This document shows, one piece after another, positions 1 to 8,314 of a DNA stretch of 64,000 nucleotides (position 1 is its first letter; each line of letters begins with the position of its first letter). The translations under genes and the position numbers were made by a program. The stretch is from Acidaminobacter sp. Its GTDB lineage: Bacteria; Bacillota_A; Clostridia; Peptostreptococcales; Acidaminobacteraceae. The stretch covers positions 9,028 through 73,027 of the forward strand of contig WXFH01000017.1 in assembly GCA_009881125.1 (NCBI GenBank), in the 5' to 3' direction. Below the pieces are notes generated by a model. It did no database searches. It saw nothing but the letters and a program-made list of their open reading frames with translations, and had not been told where the DNA came from.

Positions 1-598
1 ATGAGATCACAACCGTCACTATTGAAAAACCAATACGTCCGAACGGAATATAGGTCAGTGAAAGCAGCAGCACTGTCAAATCTGTCGCCAGGTAAGCGAG
101 GGATAAGCGGCAGCCTGTGAGTTTTGAGAGTGTCAGCGCCAAGGCGTCATCCCCACCTGTGGTGCCACCCTGGCGAATCACCAAGCCCGCGCCGACCCCT
201 ACAAAGAGGCCTCCAATTATGGACGCCAGCAGCGGCATCTCAGTGAGGTTCGGCAGCAGGGGTGGAAACTGCGTCCACAGCATAAAAAATCCCCCTAGGC
301 TAACCGCCGAAACCGCGGATATTTTGAGAAAGTCTTTGCCAAGAGCCTTAAACGCCATCGCGTAGCACAAAGCATCGAGCGCGGGAGACACGAGGCCAGG
401 CGTTAATCCAAACCAGTGGTCAAGCAGCAATATCAACCCCAGCACACCACCTTCAGAGAGTGAAGCCTGCCGATGGACGTTATACAAACCAAAGGACAGC
501 AACGCCGTCCCAATTATAATGACCAATAGTTTCTTAGGGGTAAGTAAGTTGGCATAGGAATTATTAACTGATAAAGATGTGTTATGAATCGTTGTCAT
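1..598 (-). CDS. YitT-family membrane protein, 3' end cut by window edge
   Basis: Read on the minus strand from the ATG at 598-596, an open frame runs off the left edge with no stop (about 199 codons visible). It encodes several hydrophobic helices and the family-like segments SEGGVLGLILLLDHWFG, IGGLFVGVGAGLVIRQGG and TTGGDDALAL, which match the pattern of YitT/DUF161 integral membrane proteins of Firmicutes. An AGAGAGG ribosome site precedes the ATG. The usual C-terminal cytoplasmic DUF2179 domain would lie outside the window. It is divergent from the MerR regulator at 716, with a shared 117-bp intergenic region carrying a palindrome, so it may be a target of that regulator (inference). The transported substrate or role of the family is unknown. 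Confidence 0.75.
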   Translation of the reverse strand, partial: MTTIHNTSLSVNNSYANLLTPKKLLVIIIGTALLSFGLYNVHRQASLSEGGVLGLILLLDHWFGLTPGLVSPALDALCYAMAFKALGKDFLKISAVSAVSLGGFFMLWTQFPPLLPNLTEMPLLASIIGGLFVGVGAGLVIRQGGTTGGDDALALTLSKLTGCRLSLAYLATDLTVLLLSLTYIPFGRIGFSIVTVVIS

Positions 599-652
599 GA
601 TGGTTAACCTCTCTTTTTGACTGGAACAATTTGTATCACATCCTAAGTGTAA

Positions 653-673
653 ACCCTGGTATAATACTAGGGT
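653..673. promoter_or_regulatory. 21-bp palindromic operator over a TATAAT box, MerR gene promoter
   Basis: ACCCT-G-GTAT-A-ATAC-T-AGGGT is a near-perfect 21-bp dyad centred on 663, and it contains TATAAT at 660-665. It lies 42 bases upstream of the MerR-family start. MerR proteins bind dyads overlapping promoter elements, so autoregulation and control of the divergent YitT gene are plausible. No convincing -35 was found at normal spacing. Confidence 0.55.
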
Positions 674-715
674 CAAGTGATGTTCTTAAGTTTTAATAAT
701 GAGGTGATCCTTTTA

Positions 716-1522
716 ATGAAAGACTATTACAAGATCAATCAGATATCAAAGCTCTACAAGATTGGCATTGATTCGCTGCGATATTATGAGAAACTCGGGA
801 TATTGACCCCTAAACGGGACGATAACGGCTATCGCCTTTACAGCCTAAAAGAAATTTATAAGCTGAATATCATTCGGGATCTTAGAAGTCTCGATTTTTC
901 TTTTAAGCAGATCAAGGCCTATTTGGATGATCAATGCATCACAAATTCTTTGGTGTTGATTCAGGAAGAACAGGCCCTTATTGAAACACAATTGGAGACC
1001 CTTCGTGCTGCCAAAGCAGCCCTTCACTCCCGCATGGAAATGTTGAACTATTTGTCTTCTGTTCAGGTTGGAGAATGCGTCGTCAGAACTTACTCAGACA
1101 GGTTCTGCCTGCGCCTCAACGCTGAGATTACCCGAGATGAGGAAACTGATTTTGCCATCAACAAACTCCACATGAAGCATGACGCCATACTTTGTGAGCT
1201 GGGCAACTTGTCCATTGGAGCTGTTCCCTCCATGGAAAACTTTTATAAGGGCGGCAACGGGGTGTTTAATTCTGTATTTATTATTTTGGAGAATGAAACT
1301 GACCACTTCGATTTTATGCTTCCAGCAGGACGGTATCTCAGCGTCTATTACCGCGGAACGTATGCGCAAAGTTCGGATCAAATCCGGAAGATACTGAATT
1401 ACGCGAATACGCGTGATATGGACGTGCTGGGTGACCCATTTGAGCTGTACCATATTGACAATCGTTATACCGTTCAGCAAGAGGAATTTTTGACAGAAGT
1501 TCAAATGAGGGTAGCTGATTAA
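716..1522 (+). CDS. MerR-family regulator with GyrI-like effector domain
   Basis: This 268-residue protein starts at the ATG at 716, chosen because GAGGTGAT lies just upstream; an earlier in-frame start at 677 has no ribosome site. Residues 1-70 form a MerR winged helix-turn-helix (YKINQISKLYKIGIDSLRYYEKLG, interrupted here as YKINQISKLYK / GIDSLRYYEKLG, then RLYSLKEIYKLN). A coiled dimerisation helix follows at about 75-120. The C-terminal half (about 125-268) resembles the BmrR/GyrI-type small-molecule binding domain, with a FMLPAGRYLSVYYRG strand pattern. It probably senses a hydrophobic or drug-like ligand and activates neighbouring membrane protein genes. Ligand unknown. It is divergent from the YitT-family gene. 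Confidence 0.85.
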   Translation: MKDYYKINQISKLYKIGIDSLRYYEKLGILTPKRDDNGYRLYSLKEIYKLNIIRDLRSLDFSFKQIKAYLDDQCITNSLVLIQEEQALIETQLETLRAAKAALHSRMEMLNYLSSVQVGECVVRTYSDRFCLRLNAEITRDEETDFAINKLHMKHDAILCELGNLSIGAVPSMENFYKGGNGVFNSVFIILENETDHFDFMLPAGRYLSVYYRGTYAQSSDQIRKILNYANTRDMDVLGDPFELYHIDNRYTVQQEEFLTEVQMRVAD

Positions 1523-1529
1523 GCGGGGT

Positions 1530-1644
1530 CCCGTACCTGGCACGTTTTTCGGAACACCGACGTACAAGTATTTTGTAAAGACTGATATTACTAGATTTCA
1601 CGAAAAGCAACTTCATTATCTTCACTTTTACTACCAGGTACGGG
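1530..1644. repeat. Inverted repeat CCCGTACCTGG ... CCAGGTACGGG
   Basis: Eleven-base arms at 1530-1540 and 1634-1644 are perfect inverted repeats separated by 93 bases, immediately after the MerR gene. The left arm continues as CTGGCAC, which echoes the CTCTGGCACCG heads of the 24-nt arrays elsewhere in the window. It is probably a REP-like or miniature repeat. No gene is visible between the arms. Confidence 0.55.
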
Positions 1645-1677
1645 AAAATGAAGTTAAATCCAAATAAATACTAAAGG

Positions 1678-1718
1678 CTGCCGATGGGTGAAAATGACCA
1701 TCGGCAGGCATTTTTTTT
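1678..1718 (+). terminator. Rho-independent terminator with CTGCCGATGG arms
   Basis: CTGCCGATGG (1678-1687) pairs with CCATCGGCAG (1698-1707), followed by a T-rich run (GCATTTTTTTT). It is downstream of the MerR gene and is the first of the GCCGATGGT-armed hairpins. The rest of the interval up to 1946 is AT-rich with no gene, and presumably carries the gdhA promoter. Confidence 0.8.
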
Positions 1719-1946
1719 GGGGGGGGGAATTCGAAATTTCTGGCACCGCTTGGTTAAGAAAAATATGAATAATTATTTATGCGATGGGTAAAAATCCTCA
1801 ATAAGTTGTTTTAGGATAACGCTTCGAATAAATCTTGTTAAGCAATAAATTAACTAATTCGAACACGTTCATGATCATTCGGTTAATTTTATCAGCGTTA
1901 TCAATTGGTTTTTAAATGTATGAATATCCGTTTGGGAGGGATCACC

Positions 1947-3284
1947 ATGACGTACTTGGAAAAAGCCATTGAAAACATCAAAGCAAGAAACGCAAATGAA
2001 CCGGAGTTTATCCAGGCGGTAGAAGAGGTGTTTACCTCTTTGGCGCCGGTCATCAAGCAGCACCCGGAGTTTGAAAAGGCCAATATCCTTGAGCGAATAG
2101 CAGAGCCGGAGAGGACGATCATTTTCAGGGTTCCGTGGGTCAACGACAAAGGGGAACTCATTGTCAACAGAGGCTTCCGAATTCAGTTCAACGGGGCCAG
2201 AGGACCGTACAAGGGCGGTTTCAGATTCCATCCTACCGTGAATCTCAGTATCCTGAAGTTTCTGGGCTTTGAGCAAACCTTCAAGAATTCCCTGACCGGA
2301 CGGCCAATTGGCGGTGCCAAGGGTGGCGCGGATTTTGACCCGAAAGGTAAGAGCGACGCGGAGATCATGCGCTTTTGCCAGAGCTTTATGAGCGAGCTTT
2401 ACAGACACATAGGACCTGATATTGACGTGCCTGCGGGAGACATAGGTGTGGGCTCCAGGGAAATCGGGTTCCTGTTCGGCCAGTACCGGCGTCTGACCGG
2501 GGCGCATGAGAGCGGCGTCCTGACCGGCAAACATATTATTTATGGCGGCTCCCACGGCCGCAAGGAAGCGACGGGATTCGGGCTGCTCTATTTCACGAAG
2601 GCCATGTTTGAGGAGAACAACATTGAGCTGACGGGTAAGACAGCGGTCATTTCCGGCTCGGGCAACGTGGCTTTGTATACGGCGGTGAAAGCGACAGAGT
2701 TTGGCATCAAGGTGCTGGCTATGAGCGATTCCAGCGGCTACGTCTATGACCCGGACGGTATAGACGTCCCAGCCATGATAGAACTGAAGGAAGTCCGGCA
2801 CGGACGGATCAAGGAGTACCTGAAAGATCATCCAAAGGCAGAGTTCGTCGAAGGGCTCAGAAACATATGGAATCTCAAGTGTGATATCGCGTTTCCGTGC
2901 GCGACGCAGAATGATATTGATCTTAAGAGCGCGGAGAAGCTGGTAACCAATGGGGTCTTGGCCGTCTGTGAGGGCGCCAATATGCCAACGACTTATGACG
3001 CCATGAAATTCCTGATGGACGAGGGCATCCTGCTGACGCCTGCGAAGGCCAGCAATGCGGGCGGCGTGGCGATTTCCGCGGTGGAAATGACCCAGAACTC
3101 CATGCGCCAGAGCATGACCTTCGAGGAAGTCGACGCGATCCTAAAGGTGATCATGAACAACATTTACAAGGATTGTCTGGCCGCTTCCAGGAAGTACGGC
3201 TTTGGCCATGATCTCGTGGCTGGCGCGAATATCGCGAGCTTTATTAGGGTTGCGGAGGCCATGATGCTGCAGGGGGATTATTGA
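1947..3284 (+). CDS. gdhA: NADP-type glutamate dehydrogenase
   Basis: This 445-residue enzyme interconverts 2-oxoglutarate plus ammonia and glutamate. The start at 1947 follows a GGGAGGG site; the upstream in-frame ATG at 1905 would add 14 untypical residues. Visible family features are PYKGG with substrate lysine K89, GGAKGG with catalytic K125, the general-acid region PAGDIG (D165), and a Rossmann fingerprint GSGNV (237-241) followed by SDSSG (260-264). The serine after the strand-end aspartate is typical of NADP-dependent bacterial GdhA. Length and ends match hexameric small GDHs. It is a single-gene unit between two GCCGATGGT-armed terminators. In an amino-acid fermenter it would link amino-acid nitrogen to 2-oxoglutarate, the likely substrate of the oxidoreductase encoded at 41.5-44.2 kb (inference). 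Confidence 0.95.
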   Translation: MTYLEKAIENIKARNANEPEFIQAVEEVFTSLAPVIKQHPEFEKANILERIAEPERTIIFRVPWVNDKGELIVNRGFRIQFNGARGPYKGGFRFHPTVNLSILKFLGFEQTFKNSLTGRPIGGAKGGADFDPKGKSDAEIMRFCQSFMSELYRHIGPDIDVPAGDIGVGSREIGFLFGQYRRLTGAHESGVLTGKHIIYGGSHGRKEATGFGLLYFTKAMFEENNIELTGKTAVISGSGNVALYTAVKATEFGIKVLAMSDSSGYVYDPDGIDVPAMIELKEVRHGRIKEYLKDHPKAEFVEGLRNIWNLKCDIAFPCATQNDIDLKSAEKLVTNGVLAVCEGANMPTTYDAMKFLMDEGILLTPAKASNAGGVAISAVEMTQNSMRQSMTFEEVDAILKVIMNNIYKDCLAASRKYGFGHDLVAGANIASFIRVAEAMMLQGDY

Positions 3285-3360
3285 TAATGGTAAGGAATAT
3301 GAAGCTGGAAATTGGTGTCTGCGGCTAGCGCCTGTCAACCCCGCCTTCCACTATAATTGA

Positions 3361-3404
3361 ATTTCTGCCGATGGTTGATTATGTGACCATCGGCAGAAAT
3401 TTTT
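3361..3404 (+). terminator. Terminator: perfect 15-bp hairpin with GCCGATGGT arms
   Basis: ATTTCTGCCGATGGT (3361-3375) and ACCATCGGCAGAAAT (3386-3400) pair perfectly around a 10-nt loop and run into TTTTC. It ends gdhA. The 45 bases before it carry GGTGTCTGCGGCTAGCGCCTGTCA, a sequence partly repeated next to another copy of the element at about 21460; it is given here only as a short landmark (3314-3337). Confidence 0.9.
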
Positions 3405-3535
3405 CTTGTGGAGGTATTTGAAGTCCTCAAGAGAACTTGAAAGATTGTCATGTCGGACAAGTGGTATATAGATAATGAATTAGAATAATAGTGGGCAGCA
3501 CCAGACAACGTTTTCGTATGAGAGGTGGCCATAAC

Positions 3536-4006
3536 ATGAAATCAAGGAATGTCCTTAAAGCTGCGTTGACGATTCTGGCGTTATTGGCCATGATCCTTTC
3601 TCTCCCAGGCTGCTCAGCGGATGACTCCAGCCTGACCATCAAACCGGAACTCTTTGAATACTCTCCATACATGTCCACAACGCCTGGAATCCCTCTGGTT
3701 GCGGTGTTTACCCGGGAACTCAAGAATAAAAATTATGTCTACCACTGGATCGCGGAGGAGGGTGCTTTCCTCAAGTGGCACGGCAGCGCCAGTGGGATGG
3801 GCCGTATAGAGGTTCTGGGGCGCGACGTGATGACGAACGAGCACAAAATTTACTGGACGGTGGATCCTGATCACGAAATTAAGGCGGAATCCTTTGAGGT
3901 GCATTTAACTGTTGAAGAACTCGACACCGGCAAAGTGATGTTTGAGACGAGTCTTGAGATTGAACAGAGAGACCCGTTGTACTTTGTGATTGAGAATGGG
4001 GATTAG
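3536..4006 (+). CDS. Predicted lipoprotein of unknown function
   Basis: This 156-residue protein starts at the ATG at 3536, after GAGAGGTGG. A basic N-terminus and a hydrophobic helix end in a lipobox, SLPGC, with the lipidated cysteine at about residue 26, so a membrane-anchored extracytoplasmic protein is expected. The mature part (GIPLVAVFTRELKNKNYVYHWIAEEG, seen as VYHWIAEEGAFLKWHG and TVEELDTGKVMFETSLEIEQ) looks like an all-beta domain. Strand patterns suggest an immunoglobulin-like fold, but no family was recognised. It lies alone between gdhA and a convergent MFS gene. Function unknown. Confidence 0.75.
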   Translation: MKSRNVLKAALTILALLAMILSLPGCSADDSSLTIKPELFEYSPYMSTTPGIPLVAVFTRELKNKNYVYHWIAEEGAFLKWHGSASGMGRIEVLGRDVMTNEHKIYWTVDPDHEIKAESFEVHLTVEELDTGKVMFETSLEIEQRDPLYFVIENGD

Positions 4007-4120
4007 CAACGTTTTTGGTTTCAAGAAGCAAGCATTTTGGTGCTAAATGGAAGGAAGAAGGGGTTGATAGATGCTAGCAGCTGACACCGTCTTCCTTCTT
4101 TTAATCCAAAATTAAAAACA

Positions 4121-4160
4121 TCTGCCGATGGTGGGTTAAGTGACCATCGGCAGACGTTTT
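4121..4160. terminator. Bidirectional terminator with TCTGCCGATGGT arms
   Basis: TCTGCCGATGGT (4121-4132) and ACCATCGGCAGA (4143-4154) form a perfect 12-bp stem with a T-rich right flank (CGTTTTGGGTTTTT) and an A-rich left flank (AAATTAAAAACA). It can therefore end both the lipoprotein gene and the convergent MFS gene. Confidence 0.85.
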
Positions 4161-4202
4161 GGGTTTTTGGGAAATTTCCATTGTAAGAGCTGCTGAATCG
4201 AC

Positions 4203-5375
4203 TCATTCTTGCCTGTGCTCATGTCTTCCATAAAACAGATGATAAAGCACCGCCGCGACCACGATGACGCCTGACATGCTCAGATACATAACGCGGTAGC
4301 CGGTCAGCGAGATCAGGGTGCCGAGGAGGTACGGGCCAAGGCCGAGGCCCAGCTCCAGGAAAATGAAATACGTGGTCGTGGCAACAGAGATGCGCGCGCT
4401 TGGGACCCTGCTGATGGAGAGGGTTTGGGCGACGGAGTTGAAGTTGCCGTATCCCAAACCTATAATGGCGGCGGCGAGGAGGAGTACAATCCCGTGACGG
4501 GACTGGCTCAGCAGGACCATACCAGCGACGTAGGTCAGGAGGGTGGGGTAAGCGACGAGATTGGCGCCCCTCTGGTCCATCAGGCGGCCGGTGAAGGGCC
4601 GGGTTAGGATGATGGTGATGGCATAAACGACGAAATAAAAGCTGGCGGCCCAGACGAGGTCTACGGCTTTGGCGTAGAGGGTGATGAAGGACAAGATGCT
4701 GGAGTAGGAGAAGCCTAACAACATTGTGATCAAAGAGATGGGGAGCGCTGTGATTTCAAAGGTGTCGGAGAGTCTGAAGCCTTTTTGGGTGGGGCTGGAA
4801 GCGGCATCCGCTGCCGGTGCGCTGATCCTCAGGGACAAGACGAAGCTGATGAGGCTGATTGCCAGGCAAAAGCCAAATATGAAATGGAGGCCGGCTTTTT
4901 CCAGCAGAAAGATGCCGAGAAACGGCCCGAGGGCTGTAGAAAGGACGGAGGCTGTGCTGAAGTAGCCAATCCCCTCGGCCCGCCTGGCGAAGGGGATCAT
5001 GAGGGCGACCAGGGTCGCGGAGGCATTGAGGGTGATCCCCGTCGACATGCCGTGGAAAAAGCGAATGGTCAGCAGCAGCGGAATGTTGACCGCGAAAAAA
5101 TAAAGCCCTGAACCTGTTGTAAACAGGCCAAGCCCTATCAGCAGGGTGCGTCTGCTGCCAATTTGGGACATGAGTTTGCTGGTGAAGATCCTGCCGGTCA
5201 GGGCGCCTATGATGAAAATGCCCGTGACGAGGCCCGCCATGCTTTCAGTGACGTTGAAGGCCGTGGCGGCGTAGGAGGCCATGGTTACCATGAGAAGGTA
5301 GAAGACCAGGGCGACTAGGAAAAAGACTATGGAAATAGTGATGAAGTTTCGTGTCCAAAGGGGTTCTCGTGTCAT
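4203..5375 (-). CDS. MFS transporter, 12-TM drug/metabolite exporter type
   Basis: This 390-residue polytopic membrane protein has about twelve hydrophobic helices (for example IVFFLVALVFYLLMVTMASY near the N-terminus). Loop 2-3 contains GRIFTSKLMSQIGSRRTLL, a match to the MFS loop motif (G-x(3)-D/S-R-x-G-R-R). The second half repeats it as TRPFTGRLMDQRGANLV. The start ATG has an AGGAG site. Overall it resembles YwoG/YfcJ-type proton-coupled exporters. Substrate unknown. It is monocistronic and convergent with the lipoprotein gene. Confidence 0.85.
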   Translation of the reverse strand: MTREPLWTRNFITISIVFFLVALVFYLLMVTMASYAATAFNVTESMAGLVTGIFIIGALTGRIFTSKLMSQIGSRRTLLIGLGLFTTGSGLYFFAVNIPLLLTIRFFHGMSTGITLNASATLVALMIPFARRAEGIGYFSTASVLSTALGPFLGIFLLEKAGLHFIFGFCLAISLISFVLSLRISAPAADAASSPTQKGFRLSDTFEITALPISLITMLLGFSYSSILSFITLYAKAVDLVWAASFYFVVYAITIILTRPFTGRLMDQRGANLVAYPTLLTYVAGMVLLSQSRHGIVLLLAAAIIGLGYGNFNSVAQTLSISRVPSARISVATTTYFIFLELGLGLGPYLLGTLISLTGYRVMYLSMSGVIVVAAVLYHLFYGRHEHRQE

Positions 5376-5536
5376 CTTGCGCTCCTGAAAAATGTCGTTG
5401 TGGGGTTGGGGATTGATTGCCGGTCATGGGTTTAATGGGCCGGGCTCAGGCCGATTTTGGCTTAGGGTCAGTATAGCATATCTAGGGGTCAAAGTTCGAG
5501 AGTGTTGTTGGATGGGCGGGGATGGATGTGAAACTG

Positions 5537-5592
5537 GGTGTCTGACACCAAGTTTCACAACACCAAGTTTCACATGACACCAAGTTTCACAT
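5537..5592. repeat. Short tandem repeat (ACACCAAGTTTCACA units)
   Basis: GGTGTCTGACACCAAGTTTC is followed by two shorter copies of ACACCAAGTTTCACA, giving a period near 17. The first unit contains the GTGTCTGACAC palindrome used by the 24-nt arrays at 6352, 26281, 39770 and in mutL, so this is a related or degenerate array. The 432-base gap 5376-5807 otherwise holds only the hairpin at 5602 and no supported gene. Confidence 0.7.
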
Positions 5593-5601
5593 TTACATAA
5601 C

Positions 5602-5640
5602 CGCTGATGGTGGGTGGGGTGACCATCGGCATATGTTTTA
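5602..5640 (+). terminator. Degenerate GCCGATGGT-type hairpin
   Basis: CGCTGATGGT (5602-5611) faces ACCATCGGC (5622-5630), with one G-T mismatch pair and a weak T-rich tail. It is the same architecture as the hairpins at 1678, 3361 and 4121, partly decayed. No upstream plus-strand gene is obvious, so terminator function is doubtful. Confidence 0.5.
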
Positions 5641-5807
5641 AAATCTTTTTCAATCGATAATTATTCTCAATTGATTGTTTTCCGCGCAGCCATTCTGGGT
5701 ATCAATAGGCTATCAGAGGAATTGAGCTGCAGCTGCATTTGGACGCTTTGGCTGCAGGGATCCAGTGGCGTAACCGGCTGATCATTTTCTAGTTTGGGGA
5801 TGAGGTT

Positions 5808-6110
5808 ATGCCGAAATCTATGGAACGTTTGCTGTGGCTGCAGTTGATTGGAATTGCGGCGTTTAATAAAGTGGACTACCTGATGACTCTTGAAGCTTTG
5901 GAGCGGGGGTTTAAGGAAGCCAATCCGTTTTTGGCGCCTATGGTGGGCACATTCGAGTTTCCGCTTGTGAAGCTGTTTCTTGTGCCGCTTCTTCTCGTGC
6001 TCCTGTGGCAGCTGCGGCATAAGATCGGACGGTCTTTGGTGACGCTGGCCTGGGTGCCGTTTGCAGCGTATTCGACGGTGGTGCTGTATCACCGAATGAT
6101 TTTGTTCTAG
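5808..6110 (+). CDS. DUF5658-like small membrane protein
   Basis: This 100-residue protein has three probable transmembrane helices. The N-terminal LQLIGIAAFNKVDYLMT and ERGFKEANPFLAP resemble the asparagine/aspartate and GxxEANP signatures of DUF5658 membrane proteins. A second helix is rich in Leu/Val (KLFLVPLLLVLLWQL). The ATG at 5808 follows GGGGATGAGG. It forms a likely two-gene unit with the 33-residue microprotein starting 15 bases after its stop. Function unknown. Confidence 0.7.
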   Translation: MPKSMERLLWLQLIGIAAFNKVDYLMTLEALERGFKEANPFLAPMVGTFEFPLVKLFLVPLLLVLLWQLRHKIGRSLVTLAWVPFAAYSTVVLYHRMILF

Positions 6111-6124
6111 AGAGGAACAAACCC

Positions 6125-6226
6125 ATGAAAAAAAGAAAATTTCTTCTTTTTGCTATGTTGATCGCGAATCTGCTCTTTCTCTTGTTGAATCTCTTTTTGC
6201 TGCTCAGTCAGCGAGATGTTATTTAA
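6125..6226 (+). CDS. 33-residue single-helix membrane microprotein
   Basis: An ATG at 6125 with AGAGAGG just upstream opens a 33-codon frame: a basic start (MKKRKF), one Leu-rich helix (LLFAMLIANLLFLLLNLFLL) and a short polar tail (SQRDVI). It begins 14 bases after the DUF5658-like stop and ends before a terminator, so it probably shares that transcript. It may be an accessory subunit of the neighbour. Its size makes the call tentative, but the ribosome site and position support a real gene. Confidence 0.5.
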   Translation: MKKRKFLLFAMLIANLLFLLLNLFLLLSQRDVI

Positions 6227-6262
6227 TATGAAGGTGAAGTAATTTATAGGAAAGCGAAACTA

Positions 6263-6306
6263 CTGCTGCCGATGGTCTGTAAAATGACCATTTGCAGCAG
6301 TTTTTT
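6263..6306 (+). terminator. Terminator with CTGCTGCCGATGGT arms
   Basis: CTGCTGCCGATGGT (6263-6276) faces ACCATTTGCAGCAG (6287-6300), then TTTTTT. It ends the DUF5658-like/microprotein unit. One arm has drifted (TTTGC in place of TCGGC). Confidence 0.85.
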
Positions 6307-6351
6307 GATTCGGTGGACCGGGAATGCCTCACGAATTGTGTCTGAATTGTA

Positions 6352-6467
6352 GTGAGTGCCTGACACCAAGCTTGACTGAGTGTCAGACACCAAACTTGAC
6401 TGAGTGTCAGACACCAACCTCAACTCAGTGACTGGCACTAAATCAAATTCTGTCCGCGTCACCAACT
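6352..6467. repeat. 24-nt tandem array, GTGTCAGACACC type
   Basis: There are about four to five units of 24 bases (GAGTGTCAGACACCAAACTT and variants such as GTGACTGGCAC), ending with the variant TGTCCGCGTCACCAAC. The period and core match the arrays at 26281-26400, 39770-39900 and 56070-56230. Together with the terminator at 6263 it fills most of the gap 6227-6564. The remaining piece (6470-6560) holds GATATGATAGGGATG, a possible -10 region for the peptidase gene. Confidence 0.85.
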
Positions 6468-6564
6468 TCTTCTAACCATATAAAAAATGTGATATGATAG
6501 GGATGGCATTTAAATCAATGACACATCAGCCAACAACAAAAATCTCACAAAGCAGGTGACGTCC

Positions 6565-7629
6565 TTGTCTAATCATCTCTTAAGCAGTTCACGTAAGCTT
6601 TTATCCAGTTTGAACGCAGATGCACTCCTGTCTTTTAAACCTGAAAACCGTCGCTATTTTTCGGGTTTCACCGGTACCAGCGGATACGTTTTAATCCTTC
6701 CTGAGACCCAGTGGTTCATCACGGATTTTAGATACACAGAGCAAGCCAAAGCACAGTGTCCTGACTTTGAAGTCCAGCTCCACAATGCGGATCGACCCCT
6801 TGAAGCAGTTTTGAAGGAAGCTGGAATTCAAAAACTGGCCTTCGAAGATAACTATGTGACCTATCAGTTTTACAAAAATCTGTCAGAAAAACTGCCTGAG
6901 ATCACCCTGATCCCTGCAGGCGCGGAAATAGAGGCACTGAGACTCATTAAGGAAGATTGGGAGATCGAGAAGATCGCGAAAGCTGCTGAAATTGCAGACA
7001 AGGCTTTTGAGCACATTACAGGCTACATCCGGCCAGGGGTTTCTGAGCGTGAAGTAGCACTGGAGCTGGAAATTTACATGAAAAAACTTGGGGCCAGCGG
7101 GTTGTCTTTTGAGACCATCGCGGCGTCCGGGCTGAGGTCTGCAATGCCTCACGGCGTTGCCTCAGACAAGCTCATTGAGGACGGCGATTTTCTTACGCTC
7201 GACTTTGGCTGCGTCTACGAAGGCTACTGCTCAGACATGACCAGAACAGTGGTGGTCGGCAAAGCCTCTGAAAAGCAGAAAGAAATTTACAATACGGTTC
7301 TGGAAGCCCAAGAGAAAGCTTTGGACGCAATTCGTGAAGGGATTAACGGCATAAACGTTGACAAAATAGCACGAGATGTAATATCATCTAGGGGATATGG
7401 AGAATATTTCGGTCACGGCCTCGGTCACGGGGTGGGGCTCGAAATTCACGAAGAACCAAGACTGTCGCCAACCGGCACGAAGACGCTGCTGGAGAACATG
7501 GTAGTGACAGATGAGCCGGGGATTTATATTCCTGGCTTCGGCGGTGTCAGAATCGAGGACCTGGTCGTTGTGAAAAAAGACGGCTGCGTGGTCTTGAGTC
7601 ATTCGCCAAAACAATTGATGGAACTTTAA
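6565..7629 (+). CDS. pepP: Xaa-Pro aminopeptidase, M24B family
   Basis: A roughly 354-residue cytosolic metallopeptidase that removes N-terminal residues ahead of proline. The TTG at 6565 is preferred because AGGTGA lies five bases ahead; a GTG at 6556 is possible but has no ribosome site. An N-terminal creatinase-like domain occupies about 1-125. The C-terminal pita-bread domain has metal ligands visible as LDFG (D216), SDMTRT (D227), HGLGHGVG (H291), TDEPG (E320) and RIED (E334), numbered from the GTG. It sits directly upstream of efp, as is common in Firmicutes, and the two may be cotranscribed. Confidence 0.92.
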   Translation: MSNHLLSSSRKLLSSLNADALLSFKPENRRYFSGFTGTSGYVLILPETQWFITDFRYTEQAKAQCPDFEVQLHNADRPLEAVLKEAGIQKLAFEDNYVTYQFYKNLSEKLPEITLIPAGAEIEALRLIKEDWEIEKIAKAAEIADKAFEHITGYIRPGVSEREVALELEIYMKKLGASGLSFETIAASGLRSAMPHGVASDKLIEDGDFLTLDFGCVYEGYCSDMTRTVVVGKASEKQKEIYNTVLEAQEKALDAIREGINGINVDKIARDVISSRGYGEYFGHGLGHGVGLEIHEEPRLSPTGTKTLLENMVVTDEPGIYIPGFGGVRIEDLVVVKKDGCVVLSHSPKQLMEL

Positions 7630-7651
7630 TTTTTCAGAAGGGGAAATGTTC

Positions 7652-8209
7652 ATGGTATCAGCAAGTGAATTTAGAAAAGGAATGACCTTCGAGATCAACG
7701 GCGAGCCGTTTGTCGTCGTGGATTTCCAGCACGTTAAGCCTGGCAAGGGCGCAGCTTTCGTTCGCACGAAGTATAAGAGTTTGATTACTGGCGCGATCCG
7801 CGAGGAGGCGTTCAATCCATCGGAGAAATTCCCGAGAGCGCATATCGAAACGAAAGAGATGCAGTTCCTTTATTCAGACGGCGAGCTGTACTACTTCATG
7901 GACAATGAAACCTTCGATCAGATTCCGCTTCACCACGAAGAAGTTGAGGACGCCATCCGGTACCTTCGCGAGAACGACTCTGCTACCCTTAAGTTTTACA
8001 AGGGCAAATGCTTCCAGGTTGATGCACCTAACTTTGTCATTCTAGCAGTTATTGAAGCTGAGCCGGGTGTCAAAGGCGACACGGCTTCCAATACAACTAA
8101 AAAGGTCAAAGTTGAAACTGGCGCTTACATTGACGTTCCGCTATTTGTAGAGGAAGGCGACAAGATCAAGATCGACACACGATCTGACGAGTACCTCTCA
8201 AGAGCGTAA
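7652..8209 (+). CDS. efp: Translation elongation factor P
   Basis: This 185-residue protein has the usual three beta-barrels (KOW-like domain 1, OB domains 2 and 3). EF-P enters the ribosomal E site and relieves stalling at polyproline. The start at 7652 is chosen over the ATG at 7646 because AAGGGG is then eight bases away and the length equals the family norm. The loop tip reads KPGKGAA, with K32 in the position that many bacteria modify. The C-terminal signature [11 protein letters not shown] is intact. The window also encodes a polyproline-poor housekeeping set, so nothing points to a special target. Confidence 0.97.
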   Translation: MVSASEFRKGMTFEINGEPFVVVDFQHVKPGKGAAFVRTKYKSLITGAIREEAFNPSEKFPRAHIETKEMQFLYSDGELYYFMDNETFDQIPLHHEEVEDAIRYLRENDSATLKFYKGKCFQVDAPNFVILAVIEAEPGVKGDTASNTTKKVKVETGAYIDVPLFVEEGDKIKIDTRSDEYLSRA

Positions 8210-8314
8210 CCTATAAACACCGCACTGCGCAAGCACGTGCAAAAGCAACAAAGCAAAAGCACCAAAGGCATTTGACGTCCACCACTTATCCATTTCACAG
8301 GGAGGTTTATGAGC

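Noticed and set aside
5392..5577. 61-codon plus-strand frame upstream of the repeat at 5537
   Set aside because: It overlaps the MFS promoter region antisense, ends inside a tandem repeat and has no family features.
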